Shown one piece after another: positions 9,283-19,239 of a stretch of 58,819 nucleotides of DNA (its first letter is position 1; the number at the start of each line of letters is the position of its first letter). Source of the DNA: Chloroflexota bacterium (GTDB taxonomy: Bacteria; Chloroflexota; Ktedonobacteria; Ktedonobacterales; Ktedonobacteraceae); contig CADDZH010000020.1 in the NCBI GenBank assembly GCA_902812455.1, positions 1 to 58,819 of the forward strand, given 5' to 3'. The notes under the pieces were generated by a model. That model had not been told where the DNA came from, did not search any database, and saw only the letters and a program-made list of their open reading frames with translations. Position numbers and translations under genes: made by a program.

Positions 9283-10305
9283 ATGCAAATACGACCGCAG
9301 CGAGGCTACTGGCCAACTGGCGATTGGCGCGAGTCACCTCCCCACGAACAGGGCATAGACGCCGCTCTCTTATCGGGCCTAGATGCCTATATCAAAGAAA
9401 CTCGCCCATACCTGGACACAATCCTGATCATCCGGCATGGCTATATCGTATTTGAGCGATATTACAAAGAATACGCCCGGCAGAGCTATCACCTGTTCCA
9501 CTCGTTGACCAAGAGCATGATTTCGCTGCTGGTTGGCATCGCGCTCCAAGAGGGGTTCTTGCATAATCTCGACCAGAGCTGGGCTGAGTTCACCCCGGAA
9601 TATTTCACTTCTGAGACCGATCCACGAAAGAGGCAGATCACGATCCGTCACCTGCTCAAGATGACCAGCGGCCTCAATCCTGATTTTCTCGGCTACCCAG
9701 GATACGAGCGCTACAAAGCTGATGACTGGATTTACTTTGCCGTTGAAGAACGCATCTGGGCCAGCCCGGATCAGTTCTTTATGTACTGCTCGCTTGGTTC
9801 ATCTCTCCTTTCGGTCATTCTCACAAAAGCCACCGGCATGAGTACGCTGGAATTTGCCAGGAAATACCTCTTTGGCCCTCTCGGCATTGCTTCAGATGAA
9901 CAGGAGGGTTTCCGCTGGGAGACTGACCCCCAGGGATATTATCTCGGCGGCACCGGCCTGCAGTTGCGAGCGCGTGATACCGCAAAGCTCGGCTATCTTG
10001 CCCTTAACAACGGCCTGTGGGACGGGCAGCAACTCCTCCCTGCTGCATATGTGCAGCAGGCCACCCGCGAGCAGAGCCAGGGCGGATATCCCGAAGCGAC
10101 GGCATACGGCTACCACTGGTGGGTTGTGGAGCAGGAAGGATATCACAGCTTCTATGCTGCCGGCCTTGGTGGCCAATACATTCACGTCTTTCCAGAACTA
10201 GATACGCTCATCGTTATGTTTGCCCCGGACGAGCCTGCCCCCGGCGTCTATCACCGGCAGTTTATCCCATCGCTGTTTGTGATCCCGGCAATCAGGGATG
10301 CTTGA
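9283..10305 (+). CDS. Class C beta-lactamase-related serine hydrolase
   Basis: A 340-residue member of the beta-lactamase/penicillin-binding-like serine hydrolase family. The SxxK motif is Ser74-Leu-Thr-Lys77 in FHSLTKSMIS, and the second motif is Tyr168 in MYCSLGSS, with Ser where class C enzymes have Asn. The third motif is a weak GLGGQ near the C-terminus. There is no signal peptide, so it probably works in the cytoplasm on an unknown ester, amide or peptide; I would not call it a resistance enzyme. GGAAAGG lies 8 nt before the ATG. Its last 14 bp overlap the opposing GNAT gene. Confidence 0.85.
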   Translation: MQIRPQRGYWPTGDWRESPPHEQGIDAALLSGLDAYIKETRPYLDTILIIRHGYIVFERYYKEYARQSYHLFHSLTKSMISLLVGIALQEGFLHNLDQSWAEFTPEYFTSETDPRKRQITIRHLLKMTSGLNPDFLGYPGYERYKADDWIYFAVEERIWASPDQFFMYCSLGSSLLSVILTKATGMSTLEFARKYLFGPLGIASDEQEGFRWETDPQGYYLGGTGLQLRARDTAKLGYLALNNGLWDGQQLLPAAYVQQATREQSQGGYPEATAYGYHWWVVEQEGYHSFYAAGLGGQYIHVFPELDTLIVMFAPDEPAPGVYHRQFIPSLFVIPAIRDA

Positions 10306-11131
10306 TATCTTCTCCTGAGTAAAAATACAAGCTGAACGTACAATATTCCTGAAAGCCCAGGCGGCGATAGACATTGAGTCCCATCTGAGAAGATTGCAAG
10401 ACACCAATCCGGTAGCCGAGCGATCGGGCCTCAAGTAGAGGAAAGAGTGTCATAGCTGCTCCTATCCCTTGCCGTCTTGCGCCTGGAAGGGTTGCAACAT
10501 TGTAAATACCTGCAACGCCTCCACCAGGGAACAGCAGCGAGGTAGCAACAGGTTCGCCATTGAGCGAAGCAAGATAATAGCGCGGCGAGGAACTGCGCAC
10601 AAAACCATACTTATTATACAGGTCGAGGAGCAAGTTGTACGCACTTTCGGGCATATCGGAGCCTGTGGTCATTACGCGCATCCATTGCTTGAGCATCTCT
10701 CCATCACTCACTTCTTCAATGCTCAGGCCCGGAGGAGTAGGAATATGCTCGTTCAGTTTCGACAGGTCAGCCGCCATCCCAGGCGCTTCATCAGCGAGGA
10801 ACCAGCCGTGTGCTTGTAATCGTTGTCCTAGATCCACTGGCCGCGTGGAAGGGCCGATCATCCAAGCCATTGGTACCTGGCGAGACATGAGAAGACCGAG
10901 CAACTCGTTGGTTTTTCTATCAAAGTTATTTGACGTGAATTGAGCACGTAAGACGCCGTTGCACATCTCAAAGGGTAGACCTGAGACAAACCATGTCACC
11001 TCCGGGTTGTCGTGGATCTCTGCTCTCAACAAACGAGCCCAGCGAATACCCGCCTCTTGTACATTTGCCTCCATTGCTTTTATCAATGATGGGGTTGAGA
11101 AGTCTTCTAGGATTTCATTCATCTGTTTCAT
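10292..11131 (-). CDS. GNAT family N-acetyltransferase
   Basis: A 279-residue protein with the GNAT acetyl-CoA motif in its C-terminal half: YNVATLPGARRQGIGAAMTLFPLLEARSLGYRIGVLQSS (the RRQGIG loop is the pyrophosphate-binding motif A), then VYRRLGFQEY. The N-terminal 130 residues are a second, degenerate GNAT-like half. The substrate is unknown. It is transcribed alone, convergent with the serine hydrolase. Confidence 0.85.
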   Translation of the reverse strand: MKQMNEILEDFSTPSLIKAMEANVQEAGIRWARLLRAEIHDNPEVTWFVSGLPFEMCNGVLRAQFTSNNFDRKTNELLGLLMSRQVPMAWMIGPSTRPVDLGQRLQAHGWFLADEAPGMAADLSKLNEHIPTPPGLSIEEVSDGEMLKQWMRVMTTGSDMPESAYNLLLDLYNKYGFVRSSSPRYYLASLNGEPVATSLLFPGGGVAGIYNVATLPGARRQGIGAAMTLFPLLEARSLGYRIGVLQSSQMGLNVYRRLGFQEYCTFSLYFYSGEDIKHP

Positions 11132-11319
11132 TACCTTTCTTTGTTTGTTTTATGATGGGTTCCGAGCAGATACCATGATAGAATCTTATACTTGCTATCT
11201 CCTGTCATGATCTATCTGGTATACTGATTAAAATTTTTTGCGTTATATTTTGTCCCTCGCAAGCGACATATCAGCAGACAGTTAGATCAACGTGTTAAAC
11301 TTGTGCAGGAGTATGAAAT

Positions 11320-12501
11320 ATGGCTCGCATTCTCGATATTACAAGCGGACTGGACGTATCGCTGTCGCTCGAACGTTCGCGGCTGGTGGGTCTATGTGCC
11401 AGGCTTACAGGCAATGCGGATATTGCGGAAGACCTGGCCCAGGAAACGCTGCTGGAGGCCTGGCGTCACCTGAACGAGCTGCGCGACCAGGAAAAATTTA
11501 CACAATGGCTTTCCGGCATTGCTCGCAATGTGTGCCTGCGCTGGATGCGCAAGCATGGACGAGATGCTACACATACTATTGAGCTGCAACCTGATGCCGG
11601 TACATCGCTGGCTGGGCTTGAGGACTGGCTGTCAGATGATTTTGACCTGGAGGTTGAACTTGAGCGCAAGGAGCTTATCGAGCTCCTGGATCGGGCGCTC
11701 GCGCTGCTGCCAGCAGAGACGCGCGCTGTGCTTATCGAGCGGTACGTACAGGAATCGCCGATTACGGAAGTAGCCGCCCGACTTGGCATCAATACCAGCG
11801 CTGCTGCTATGCGCCTGCAACGCGGCAAGCTGGCCCTTCGTAGTGTGCTGGCCAGAGAATTTGGCAGGGAGTTGGCTTCATACGAACTCGCTAGATTGGA
11901 CCCTGCCAGCGCTGATAGCTGGGAGGAAACGCCCCTCTGGTGTACCATTTGTGGCCAGCATCGCCTCAAGGGGCGTTATAATCGAGAAAAAGGCGAAATC
12001 TGGTTCACCTGCCCGGTCTGCTGTCCCGCTCCACGTGATTTCCTGATGCATACGGATATGAGCAGGGTGTTGGTAGGCGTTAAGGGCTATAAACCTGCGC
12101 TGTCCAGAATGTACGCATGGGACCACAATTACTACCGGCCCAACCTCTCTGCACGCACTATACCATGCCCTGCCTGCGGTCGCCCCACCGAGCTACAACG
12201 AGGCCCTTCTGAGCATCCAAGCCTGTCACCCTGGCATCGCAACCGGCACGGCATTTTCCATCAATGCGATCGCTGCACTCCTGCGAACTACTGCTGGGAG
12301 TCTCTGGAATTCATGGTGCTGGCCCTGCCTGAAGGGCGGCGCTTCCAGCAAGAGCATCCCCGCATCCGTTCGTTGCCTCATCAAGAGGTAGAGGTGGATG
12401 GCCGTGCTGCCCTTGTGACTACTTTCGAGAGCGTGACGAATACTGATAGATTTGTGGTAATCTCGGCTCGCGATACGTATGAGCTGCTGCGGATCGTGTG
12501 A
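11320..12501 (+). CDS. ECF-type RNA polymerase sigma factor with Cys-rich C-terminal extension
   Basis: Residues 20-85 are sigma region 2 (AEDLAQETLLEAWRHLNELRDQEKFTQWLSGIARNVCLRWMRKHGRD) and about 120-180 region 4 (LPAETRAVLIERYVQESPITEVAARLGINTSAAAMRLQRGKLALR), which recognise -10 and -35 elements. A tail of some 200 residues follows with paired Cys motifs: CTICGQH, CPVCCP, CPACGRP and CDRC, the pattern of zinc ribbons. ECF factors are usually about 190 residues, so the tail roughly doubles the size. It may sense metal or redox state, or replace a separate anti-sigma factor; no anti-sigma gene is adjacent. AGGAG lies 8 nt before the ATG. Confidence 0.85.
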   Translation: MARILDITSGLDVSLSLERSRLVGLCARLTGNADIAEDLAQETLLEAWRHLNELRDQEKFTQWLSGIARNVCLRWMRKHGRDATHTIELQPDAGTSLAGLEDWLSDDFDLEVELERKELIELLDRALALLPAETRAVLIERYVQESPITEVAARLGINTSAAAMRLQRGKLALRSVLAREFGRELASYELARLDPASADSWEETPLWCTICGQHRLKGRYNREKGEIWFTCPVCCPAPRDFLMHTDMSRVLVGVKGYKPALSRMYAWDHNYYRPNLSARTIPCPACGRPTELQRGPSEHPSLSPWHRNRHGIFHQCDRCTPANYCWESLEFMVLALPEGRRFQQEHPRIRSLPHQEVEVDGRAALVTTFESVTNTDRFVVISARDTYELLRIV

Positions 12502-12527
12502 CTTGAATTGCAGGTAGGGGTGAGAGA

Positions 12528-12608
12528 GACGAGGGCAAGCGCAAGGCCCCCACCCCATCTCCGCGCCACCCACGGTCGATAAATCGAGCCTCTACAGCCC
12601 CTACAGAT
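12528..12608. repeat. Dispersed repeat, GGCAAGCGCAAGGCCCCCAC family, copy 1
   Basis: Contains GACGAGGGCAAGCGCAAGGC, then CGATAAATCGAGC and CTACAGCCCCTACAGAT. The same order of blocks occurs at 53100-53184. A short AGGCAAGCGCAAGG fragment occurs near 4381. The CGATAAATCG part is a small palindrome that also occurs in the rpoD terminator. Intergenic between the ECF gene and the MFS gene. Confidence 0.7.
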
Positions 12609-12657
12609 ACGAACGGTGGCTCGTTCGCTAAAATATCCCGGTGGTTGGTGTTATCCT

Positions 12658-13914
12658 ATGAAAAGCTCAACAGAGATGACGCAACAGCAATTACAGCCAC
12701 AACGAAGAAACATTCCGCTCTTTTCGCTCTTTGGGGCAAACACCATCTCCTATGTTGGCGATATCTTGATGCAGCTTGCTATTCCCTGGTTTGTACTGCA
12801 AACCACAGGAAGCGTGGCGAAGACCGGCATCACTGCTTTTTTTACAACATTGCCCACTATTATAGCAGCCTTTTTCGGAGCCTCACTGGTTGATAGGCTT
12901 GGCTATAAGCGTATGAGCGTGGTGAGCGATATTACCAGCGGCGTGAGCGTTGCGCTAATCCCCCTGCTCTATTACACAATCGGGCTTGCTTTCTGGCAAC
13001 TGCTCGTACTGGTCTTCTTCGCCGGACTATTACAGACACCTGGCGCGACTGCACGCTCATCTATGGTACCGGACCTTGTCGCGCTAACAACGGTACCATT
13101 AGAGCGAGCCAACGCGGTTACTGACGGCATCCGGCGCGTCTCCGGCTTTATTGGAGCACCGCTCGCCGGCGTACTGATCGCGTTCATTGGAACGAGCAAC
13201 CTGCTCTGGCTGGATGCCGCCAGCTTCTTCATCTCTGCTCTGCTCATTGGAGCGGCAGTGCCGGTCCTGCCTGCTATGGCGAAAAGCGAAGGAGTGCGTC
13301 AATATCTATCAGACCTGTTAGAAGGCCTGCGTTTCATACGCCGCAACTCGCTCATCCTGGCAATTGTACTTGTCTTGATGATTACCAATATGCTTGACGA
13401 GGGGCATTTTGCTGTGGTGTATCCGGCCTATGTGAAGCACTTCTTTGGTAGTGCTATCGTGCTTGGGGTGCTGGTAGCGTCGTTTGGGGGAGCAGCATTT
13501 GCCGGAACCCTCATCTTTGGAGCTATTGGTCATCGCCTGCCGCGCAGGCTAACCTTCGGGATCTGTTTCGTTCTGCTCAGTGTGCGTTTCTGGATCATGG
13601 CGCTGGTGCCGCCGCTATCGATCCTCATTATCACAAATATCATCTGCGGTTTAGCAGCCGGGCCGCTCAATCCAATCATGTATACAATACAGCAGGAGCA
13701 GGTGCCACCGGAGATGCGGGCCAGAGTGTTTGGCACTATGACAGCAGGTGGCTTTCTGGCTATGCCTTTCGGTGCTGTCCTGAGCGGTTATCTCGTTGAA
13801 TGGATCGGCATCCAGCTCAGCCTGGTCGTTATAGGCGCCTGCTACCTGGCGACGACGGCGAGCCTGCTGGTGAATCCTGCGATCCGGGGAATGGAGAAGG
13901 TGAAATCTTCGTAG
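12658..13914 (+). CDS. MFS transporter
   Basis: A 418-residue major facilitator protein with about 12 hydrophobic segments, starting with LFGANTISYVGDILMQLAIPWFVLQTTG, and the loop 2-3 motif SLVDRLGYKRMSVVSD, a variant of GxxxDRxGRKxxx. It resembles the drug-efflux/enterobactin exporter (EntS) branch. I prefer ATG 12658 because the frame's earlier start at 12616 is a GTG inside a dispersed repeat; neither has a strong ribosome site. Its final 86 bp overlap the CpaF-like gene on the other strand. Substrate unknown. Confidence 0.85.
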   Translation: MKSSTEMTQQQLQPQRRNIPLFSLFGANTISYVGDILMQLAIPWFVLQTTGSVAKTGITAFFTTLPTIIAAFFGASLVDRLGYKRMSVVSDITSGVSVALIPLLYYTIGLAFWQLLVLVFFAGLLQTPGATARSSMVPDLVALTTVPLERANAVTDGIRRVSGFIGAPLAGVLIAFIGTSNLLWLDAASFFISALLIGAAVPVLPAMAKSEGVRQYLSDLLEGLRFIRRNSLILAIVLVLMITNMLDEGHFAVVYPAYVKHFFGSAIVLGVLVASFGGAAFAGTLIFGAIGHRLPRRLTFGICFVLLSVRFWIMALVPPLSILIITNIICGLAAGPLNPIMYTIQQEQVPPEMRARVFGTMTAGGFLAMPFGAVLSGYLVEWIGIQLSLVVIGACYLATTASLLVNPAIRGMEKVKSS

Positions 13915-15427
13915 AGCGAAAACCGCTCGGCACGAACTCACCCTTGAGCTGGCCGGGCGCTGCATCCCTGTAGTAGAACATGCTTTGCAGCTTGATTGCA
14001 TTGGCTTCGAGACCCTGCACTTCCACAATATTGAGTACTTTGCGGGAATTATCGCGCATACGCGATACGTAAACAATCACATCTACTGCTGAAGCTATCT
14101 GCGAGCGTATCATTTCAACCGGCATATGCATAGTGGCTGCCAGGCACATCGTTTCCAGTCGGAGCATGCAATCGCGCAGGTTATTGGCGTACATACAGAT
14201 GAGAGCGCCTTTGTAGCCGTTGTACATAGCCTGGATCATCTCCAGAACTTCTTCACCCTGGCATTCACCCAGGATAATGCGATCAGACCTGGTACGCAGG
14301 GCATTTTTCACTAAATCACGCATGGTCGCGCCACCAGAAGCACCGGTACCGGCCAACTGGGATACGAGCGCTACGACATGCTTCTGGTTCAACTGCAGTT
14401 CTGCCGCTTCCTCGATGGTGGTAATGCGCTCCTGCAGAGGAATATAGGCACACAGGGCGTTCAAGAGAGTTGTGCGGCCAGAGGCTGTTCCGCCACAGAC
14501 GACGATGTTCAGGCGAGCCTGGACGCAGGCACGGAGAAAACCGGCCATATCCTGTGATAGAGAGCCTACTTGAACCAGGTCTTCCATTGTGAAGGGCTTT
14601 TTCGAGCGTTTGCGTATGGTAATCGTTGGGCCGTTGACGGCATAAGGGGGCATGACGACATTGACAAGCGAGCCATCGGGCAGGCGCACGTCAACGATAG
14701 GACAATCAGGCCCCATATGCCGGCCAGCACGGCGCAACATATTCTCAACAATACGCAACATATGCCGGTCATCTTCAAAAGAGCAGGGCACATCTTCTAT
14801 ATTGCCGTTGCGTTCGACATAAGTAAAGCGCGGCCCGATCGCTGTTATCTCGTAAATGCTTCCATCTTTTACCAGAGGCTCAAGTGGGCCATAGCCGAGC
14901 ACTTCATTCACGATGCTGTGCAGCAAATGCTCTGCCTCTGCCAGGCCCTGTACCTGCTGCGCAAGGGCCGGCTCGGCTCGCAAGATATCGATGGCACGCT
15001 TGCGCACAAACTCAATCAGGACGAGATCGGAGGCCGATGTGACATCAGGCTTTTGATACAATTCGCGCCAGATGCGCTCGCTAAGTCGCAGCACAAGGGG
15101 CCAGAGAGGGTGCCCAATCCCGATATATTCGCTTGATGGTGGATTGGCGGCTGCCTGTTGTTCCCTGGCAGGCGCCTGGCTAGACGCTTGCCTGGACATA
15201 GATGAAGGTGCTGGTGTAGATGCGTGCTCAGGTAGACCAGCACGGCCAGGCGCCGGAATCTTTGCTTTTAGACGAGATAGAGGTATGGTTGTATCGTCCT
15301 CGAAGATGTTTTTAGAGGAAGATTGAGATGCACTGCCTACATCATTGAGCCAGGAATCGTCCTGGCTTTCAGGCGCATCCTGCATTTTTAGCCGGGTAGA
15401 AAACGCAACACGATTTTGCAGCACCAT
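13829..15427 (-). CDS. CpaF/TadA-like secretion ATPase with altered Walker A
   Basis: A 532-residue type II/IV secretion superfamily ATPase. A Ser/Pro/Ala-rich N-terminal tail of about 100 residues precedes the CpaF core: YGPLEPLVKDGSIYEITAIGP, RRAGRHMGPDCPIVDVRLPDGSLVNVVMPP, and the nucleotide site. Walker A reads GGTASGRTT, with Arg318 where the family has the phosphate-binding Lys. The Asp box, His box and Walker B region (RSDRIILGECQGEEVLEMIQAMYNGY) are largely kept; GE replaces the usual GE(V/I)RG(G/A)E pattern only in part. No other tad/cpa genes are in the window. In the family it powers pilus assembly or secretion; here activity is uncertain. TGGAGA lies 7 nt before the ATG. Confidence 0.85.
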   Translation of the reverse strand: MVLQNRVAFSTRLKMQDAPESQDDSWLNDVGSASQSSSKNIFEDDTTIPLSRLKAKIPAPGRAGLPEHASTPAPSSMSRQASSQAPAREQQAAANPPSSEYIGIGHPLWPLVLRLSERIWRELYQKPDVTSASDLVLIEFVRKRAIDILRAEPALAQQVQGLAEAEHLLHSIVNEVLGYGPLEPLVKDGSIYEITAIGPRFTYVERNGNIEDVPCSFEDDRHMLRIVENMLRRAGRHMGPDCPIVDVRLPDGSLVNVVMPPYAVNGPTITIRKRSKKPFTMEDLVQVGSLSQDMAGFLRACVQARLNIVVCGGTASGRTTLLNALCAYIPLQERITTIEEAAELQLNQKHVVALVSQLAGTGASGGATMRDLVKNALRTRSDRIILGECQGEEVLEMIQAMYNGYKGALICMYANNLRDCMLRLETMCLAATMHMPVEMIRSQIASAVDVIVYVSRMRDNSRKVLNIVEVQGLEANAIKLQSMFYYRDAAPGQLKGEFVPSGFRSTKISPSPFPGSQDSPAGSPSSPGSRRL

Positions 15428-15510
15428 AGTTTATCTCCATTGCAAGCGTAAAATCAGGTTGTTATAGATAATTGTCTCATTTCCAGTATAGCGACCTTGC
15501 AATGGAGAAA

Positions 15511-15537
15511 ATAAAAAGGGCGCGATAAATCGCGCCC
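15511..15537 (-). terminator. Rho-independent terminator of rpoD
   Basis: A perfect 9-bp GC-rich stem (15518-15526 with 15529-15537, GGGCGCGAT/ATCGCGCCC). On the minus strand it is followed by TTTTTAT. It lies 22 bp beyond the rpoD stop codon and upstream of the CpaF-like gene, so the two are separate transcripts. Confidence 0.88.
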
Positions 15538-15559
15538 CTGCGTGATACGAACGGCGATA

Positions 15560-16819
15560 TTAGTCCAGGTAGTCCTTTAGCTTGCGGCTGCGGCTGGGAT
15601 GGCGCAGCTTGCGCAGGGCTTTTGCTTCGATCTGGCGAATGCGCTCGCGGGTAACGTGAAACTCTTTCCCCACCTCTTCCAGCGTGCGGCTGCGACCATC
15701 ATCCAGGCCAAAGCGCAGTTGCAGCACTTTGCGCTCGCGATCGGTCAGGCTATCGAGGACATCCTCTACCTGTTCTTTGAGCAACTGGTGGCTGGCAGCC
15801 TCGGCTGGAGCGAGGGCAGTGTGGTCCTCGATGAAATCACCGAGGTGGCTATCCTCCTCCTCGCCGATGGGGGTCTCGAGGCTTACCGGCTCCTGGCTGA
15901 CCTTGATGATCTCTCGCACCTTCTCAGCCGTGATCTCCATCTGAGCAGCGATCTCTTCAGAAGTAGGCTCGCGCCCAAGGTCTTGCAGCAAGCGGCGGCT
16001 GATGCGGATCAAGCGATTGATGGTCTCAACCATGTGAACAGGGATACGGATGGTTCGAGCCTGGTCGGCGATAGCGCGAGTAATGGCCTGGCGAATCCAC
16101 CACGTCGCGTACGTGCTGAACTTGTATCCTTTGGTATAGTCGAATTTCTCGACAGCGCGAATAAGGCCGATATTCCCCTCCTGGATCAGGTCCAGCAGGC
16201 TCATACCACGACCAATATACTTTTTTGCAACACTGACAACCAGGCGTAGATTTGCCTCGGTCAGGCGGCGCTGGGCCTCTTCGCCATCCTCGATAATGCG
16301 ATAATTGGGTGATGGCTTGAGGCTTTCGAGCTTTCCAAGCTCCATGCGCTTGGCCAGCCTTACCTCTTCCTCTGCAGTGAGCAAGGGCACGCGCCCGATC
16401 TCGCGCAGGTACATGCGGACGGGATCGTCCAGGCTACTTTCCAGGTCAGCAACAACAATACCCAGGGCATCGTGCAGATCATCCCACTTGGTATTCTCCA
16501 TGACCTCGGCATCTACTTCATCTTCGGGTCCAGGTTCCCAGTCAGTTGGTGGCTCTTTGGTTGAATCCAGGGCATCCATAGGCTCTTCGTCCTGCAGCTT
16601 AGAAAACAGGTCAAATGATTCGCGCTCATCAACGGGCGTCACGAGACTTCCGCTCGCGGCGACATGAGTACGATGACCCATAGGATCGATATCAAAATGT
16701 TCTGTTTCAAAGGACTCTTCAAAAGGTTCAAGACTGAACATCTCTCTTAAAGGTTCTGTCTTCACAACTCGCTCGCTACGTACCAGATCAATCACTTCTT
16801 GTTCCCTATTCACCATCAT
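15560..16819 (-). CDS. rpoD: Primary RNA polymerase sigma factor (RpoD/SigA)
   Basis: Housekeeping sigma factor of 419 residues. After an acidic N-terminus come region 1.2 ([29 protein letters not shown]), regions 2.1-2.4 ([63 protein letters not shown]), region 3, and region 4.2 ([36 protein letters not shown]). The length matches group 1 sigma factors of Gram-positive type without the large insert. I place the start at ATG 16819, which has AAGGGGGA about 8 nt upstream; the frame is open to 16879. It follows dnaG by 142 bp in the same orientation, a common bacterial pairing, and ends at a strong terminator. Confidence 0.96.
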   Translation of the reverse strand: MMVNREQEVIDLVRSERVVKTEPLREMFSLEPFEESFETEHFDIDPMGHRTHVAASGSLVTPVDERESFDLFSKLQDEEPMDALDSTKEPPTDWEPGPEDEVDAEVMENTKWDDLHDALGIVVADLESSLDDPVRMYLREIGRVPLLTAEEEVRLAKRMELGKLESLKPSPNYRIIEDGEEAQRRLTEANLRLVVSVAKKYIGRGMSLLDLIQEGNIGLIRAVEKFDYTKGYKFSTYATWWIRQAITRAIADQARTIRIPVHMVETINRLIRISRRLLQDLGREPTSEEIAAQMEITAEKVREIIKVSQEPVSLETPIGEEEDSHLGDFIEDHTALAPAEAASHQLLKEQVEDVLDSLTDRERKVLQLRFGLDDGRSRTLEEVGKEFHVTRERIRQIEAKALRKLRHPSRSRKLKDYLD

Positions 16820-16961
16820 TATGGCATCCCCCTTCAGAAAACAGGTCTGGGCCGGGGCTAGGCGGTAAACATCATACAATGATCCTGTTTCCTGATCCTG
16901 ATTTTTAATAAGATGATTCCACGCTTTCCCGCGATAGACAGTTCTACCGCGCCAGGCGATA

Positions 16962-19022
16962 CTAGCCTTGTAAGGGTGTACCTTTATAGATTGTTCGCAA
17001 TTGTATTTGATACTCCATTAACCGGCGCTTCAATTGTTGCGCAGCTAGAGCATCGCCAGCCTGTTCTGCCTCACGCAGAACATACTGCAACTCTGTATTC
17101 AATTGTAGTAATTGTAAACGCTTGAGCCGGGTGGCACACTGAATAGCTTCTTTGGCCAGGCCTGCTCCATCTTTGGGAGACCCCAGCTCAACACTTTTGC
17201 GCGCCCTCTCTATTGTTGCTAACAATACGGGGGGCACTAACTGTTCTAAGGGTTCACGTAAGGAGGAAGATCCACGTTGATATATTGAATTGAGTATGTG
17301 GTACAACTCCCGCGTATCCGCCCCGGTAAAATCACCATCGTTTATTATACCACAAACTTGAGGATTTAGCCCAGGATTTTGCAAGAGTAGCCCGATCAGG
17401 TAGTCTTCCCATTGTACCTTATTCCACCTCTTCCTGTCAAGACTACCGCTCCTCTGCTGCCGTTGTCCTTCTCCTGGCTCTTCCCTTCCCGTGTCCTGGG
17501 CTTCCCCTGGCGGTGCTTCTCCATTTCCTCCCGCTGTGTGTGCGTAATTACTAACAAGTGATGCCTGCCCTTTTCTTCCCGGCTCCGTAAATGCCGCCGC
17601 TATCCCTCCAGGCTTTTGCGCCTTCAGGATCGACTGCAATTCAAGAAGCAAGCTCGTTTCATCAACTCTAATTTTTGCAGCTAGTTTCCTGGCATACTCC
17701 TCGCGTTTAATACGATCTGGAATCCACCCTATTATAGGAAGCAAACGTTTTGCCGCCTCAGTTTTATGACCTGGCTGGCTCAAGTTGAGATCAGCAGTTT
17801 TCACTTCAAAGTAATAATCTATCAGAGGAATTGGATGGGCAACTGCATATTCCCAAAGCGCAAAGTTCTTCCTGATCACCTCGTCGGGGTCCTCACCCGC
17901 AGGCAGGCGCAGGACGTTGATCTCTGCATCCAACTGCTCCTCCAGTTTGATGAATCCTTTCGCATTAAGGGGATCCCTCGCTCTTTGACCTCTCGGCGTG
18001 GCCGATAATGGCACCGGCACCAGCGCCCGGTCAAATGTTTTCAAGGCTTCCTGGATACCATGCTCGGTCGCGCTCTGGCCTGCCGCGTCCGGGTCCAGGG
18101 CCAGCGTCACCTGTTTGGTCAGTTTCTTGAGTTGTTGAATGTGCTTTTCTGTAATGGCGCTGCCAATACAGGCTACTGTTTGTTTTGTTCCATACTGGTG
18201 CGCGATGATCGCGTCTACATAGCCTTCGACAATTACCACCTGCCTCGCCTGCTTTATGGCATCTCTGGCCATGTCCAGGGCATACAACACGCTGTTTTTC
18301 TCAAACAATGGTGTTTGAGGCGAGTTCAGATACTTCGGCTGCTCCTCTCCGATTGCCCGGCCCCCAAATCCAATTACCCGGCCCCGCATATCCCGTATCG
18401 GAAAGATCAGTCGATGCCTGAAGTAATCATAGACGCCACCACCCTTACCCTCTTCGCGTTCTCGCGCCAGTCCTCCACTTACCAGTTCCTGCTCGGTATA
18501 GCCCTGATCTAACAGGTAACGGCACAAGCCATCGCCACGTTCCGGGGCGTAGCCAAGGCTAAAAGCAAGAACGGACTCCGGTGAGATACCACGACTTTGG
18601 ATATAAGCGCGAGCCTCAACTGCCTCCTTCGAGCGTAGGAGCACCTGGTGAAACCATAACGCTGCGTCCTCATTCAGCTTGCACAAGCGCTCTTTAGCGG
18701 CATTCGCTTCACGCTCTTCCTCTGCGCTGCGGCCTCCGGTAACTTCAATCGCTACCCCGGCCTTTTCAGCCAGGTAGAGCAGAGCTTCGCGAAAGTCTAT
18801 CCCTTGCTGCTTTTGCACAAAGGTGAAAATGTCTCCACCTTCGTTACAGCCAAAACAATGCCATGTTTGCGATTCCGCAAAGACATGAAAGGAAGGTGTG
18901 CGTTCGTTGTGAAATGGGCAGAGACCCCGAAAGGACTTGCCAGCCTTTTGTAAAGGAACGACCAGGCCTATCTCTTCGACTACATCAACTTTTGCTTTGA
19001 TCGCATCGATGATAGATGCCAT
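16962..19022 (-). CDS. dnaG: DNA primase
   Basis: Makes RNA primers at the replication fork. The 686-residue protein has the CHC2 zinc motif (Cys35, His38, Cys56, Cys59, in [13 protein letters not shown] and [11 protein letters not shown]), the catalytic core with [23 protein letters not shown], and the Toprim domain [17 protein letters not shown]...LALDPDAAG holding the metal-binding Glu and Asp-x-Asp. The C-terminal third, after a low-complexity linker near residue 500, would be the DnaB-interaction domain. I chose ATG 19022 with AAAGGG 7 nt upstream. Its start faces the probable replication origin, so it is transcribed away from it, codirectional with the fork. Confidence 0.95.
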   Translation of the reverse strand: MASIIDAIKAKVDVVEEIGLVVPLQKAGKSFRGLCPFHNERTPSFHVFAESQTWHCFGCNEGGDIFTFVQKQQGIDFREALLYLAEKAGVAIEVTGGRSAEEEREANAAKERLCKLNEDAALWFHQVLLRSKEAVEARAYIQSRGISPESVLAFSLGYAPERGDGLCRYLLDQGYTEQELVSGGLAREREEGKGGGVYDYFRHRLIFPIRDMRGRVIGFGGRAIGEEQPKYLNSPQTPLFEKNSVLYALDMARDAIKQARQVVIVEGYVDAIIAHQYGTKQTVACIGSAITEKHIQQLKKLTKQVTLALDPDAAGQSATEHGIQEALKTFDRALVPVPLSATPRGQRARDPLNAKGFIKLEEQLDAEINVLRLPAGEDPDEVIRKNFALWEYAVAHPIPLIDYYFEVKTADLNLSQPGHKTEAAKRLLPIIGWIPDRIKREEYARKLAAKIRVDETSLLLELQSILKAQKPGGIAAAFTEPGRKGQASLVSNYAHTAGGNGEAPPGEAQDTGREEPGEGQRQQRSGSLDRKRWNKVQWEDYLIGLLLQNPGLNPQVCGIINDGDFTGADTRELYHILNSIYQRGSSSLREPLEQLVPPVLLATIERARKSVELGSPKDGAGLAKEAIQCATRLKRLQLLQLNTELQYVLREAEQAGDALAAQQLKRRLMEYQIQLRTIYKGTPLQG

Positions 19023-19239
19023 TGCTAACCCTTTAAGCACGCGGTTTACACGGTGCCCTGCTTGTTTGTCCTACACCACATATAACGAGCAAATTTCTAG
19101 AAAGTCGCGCTTATTCACCCAAACATGGGATATTGTCATAACATATATCCCAATTGTACTATCTACGATACAGATTTGCTTTCCCTTTCCTTGATATTAT
19201 TCTAACTTGATGTTCGTAAGTCGGTTAAGGCAACTTGCC

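Noticed and set aside
9283..10305. Antibiotic-resistance beta-lactamase
   Set aside because: No signal peptide, second and third motifs differ from class C enzymes, and the family is broad; only serine hydrolase is supported.
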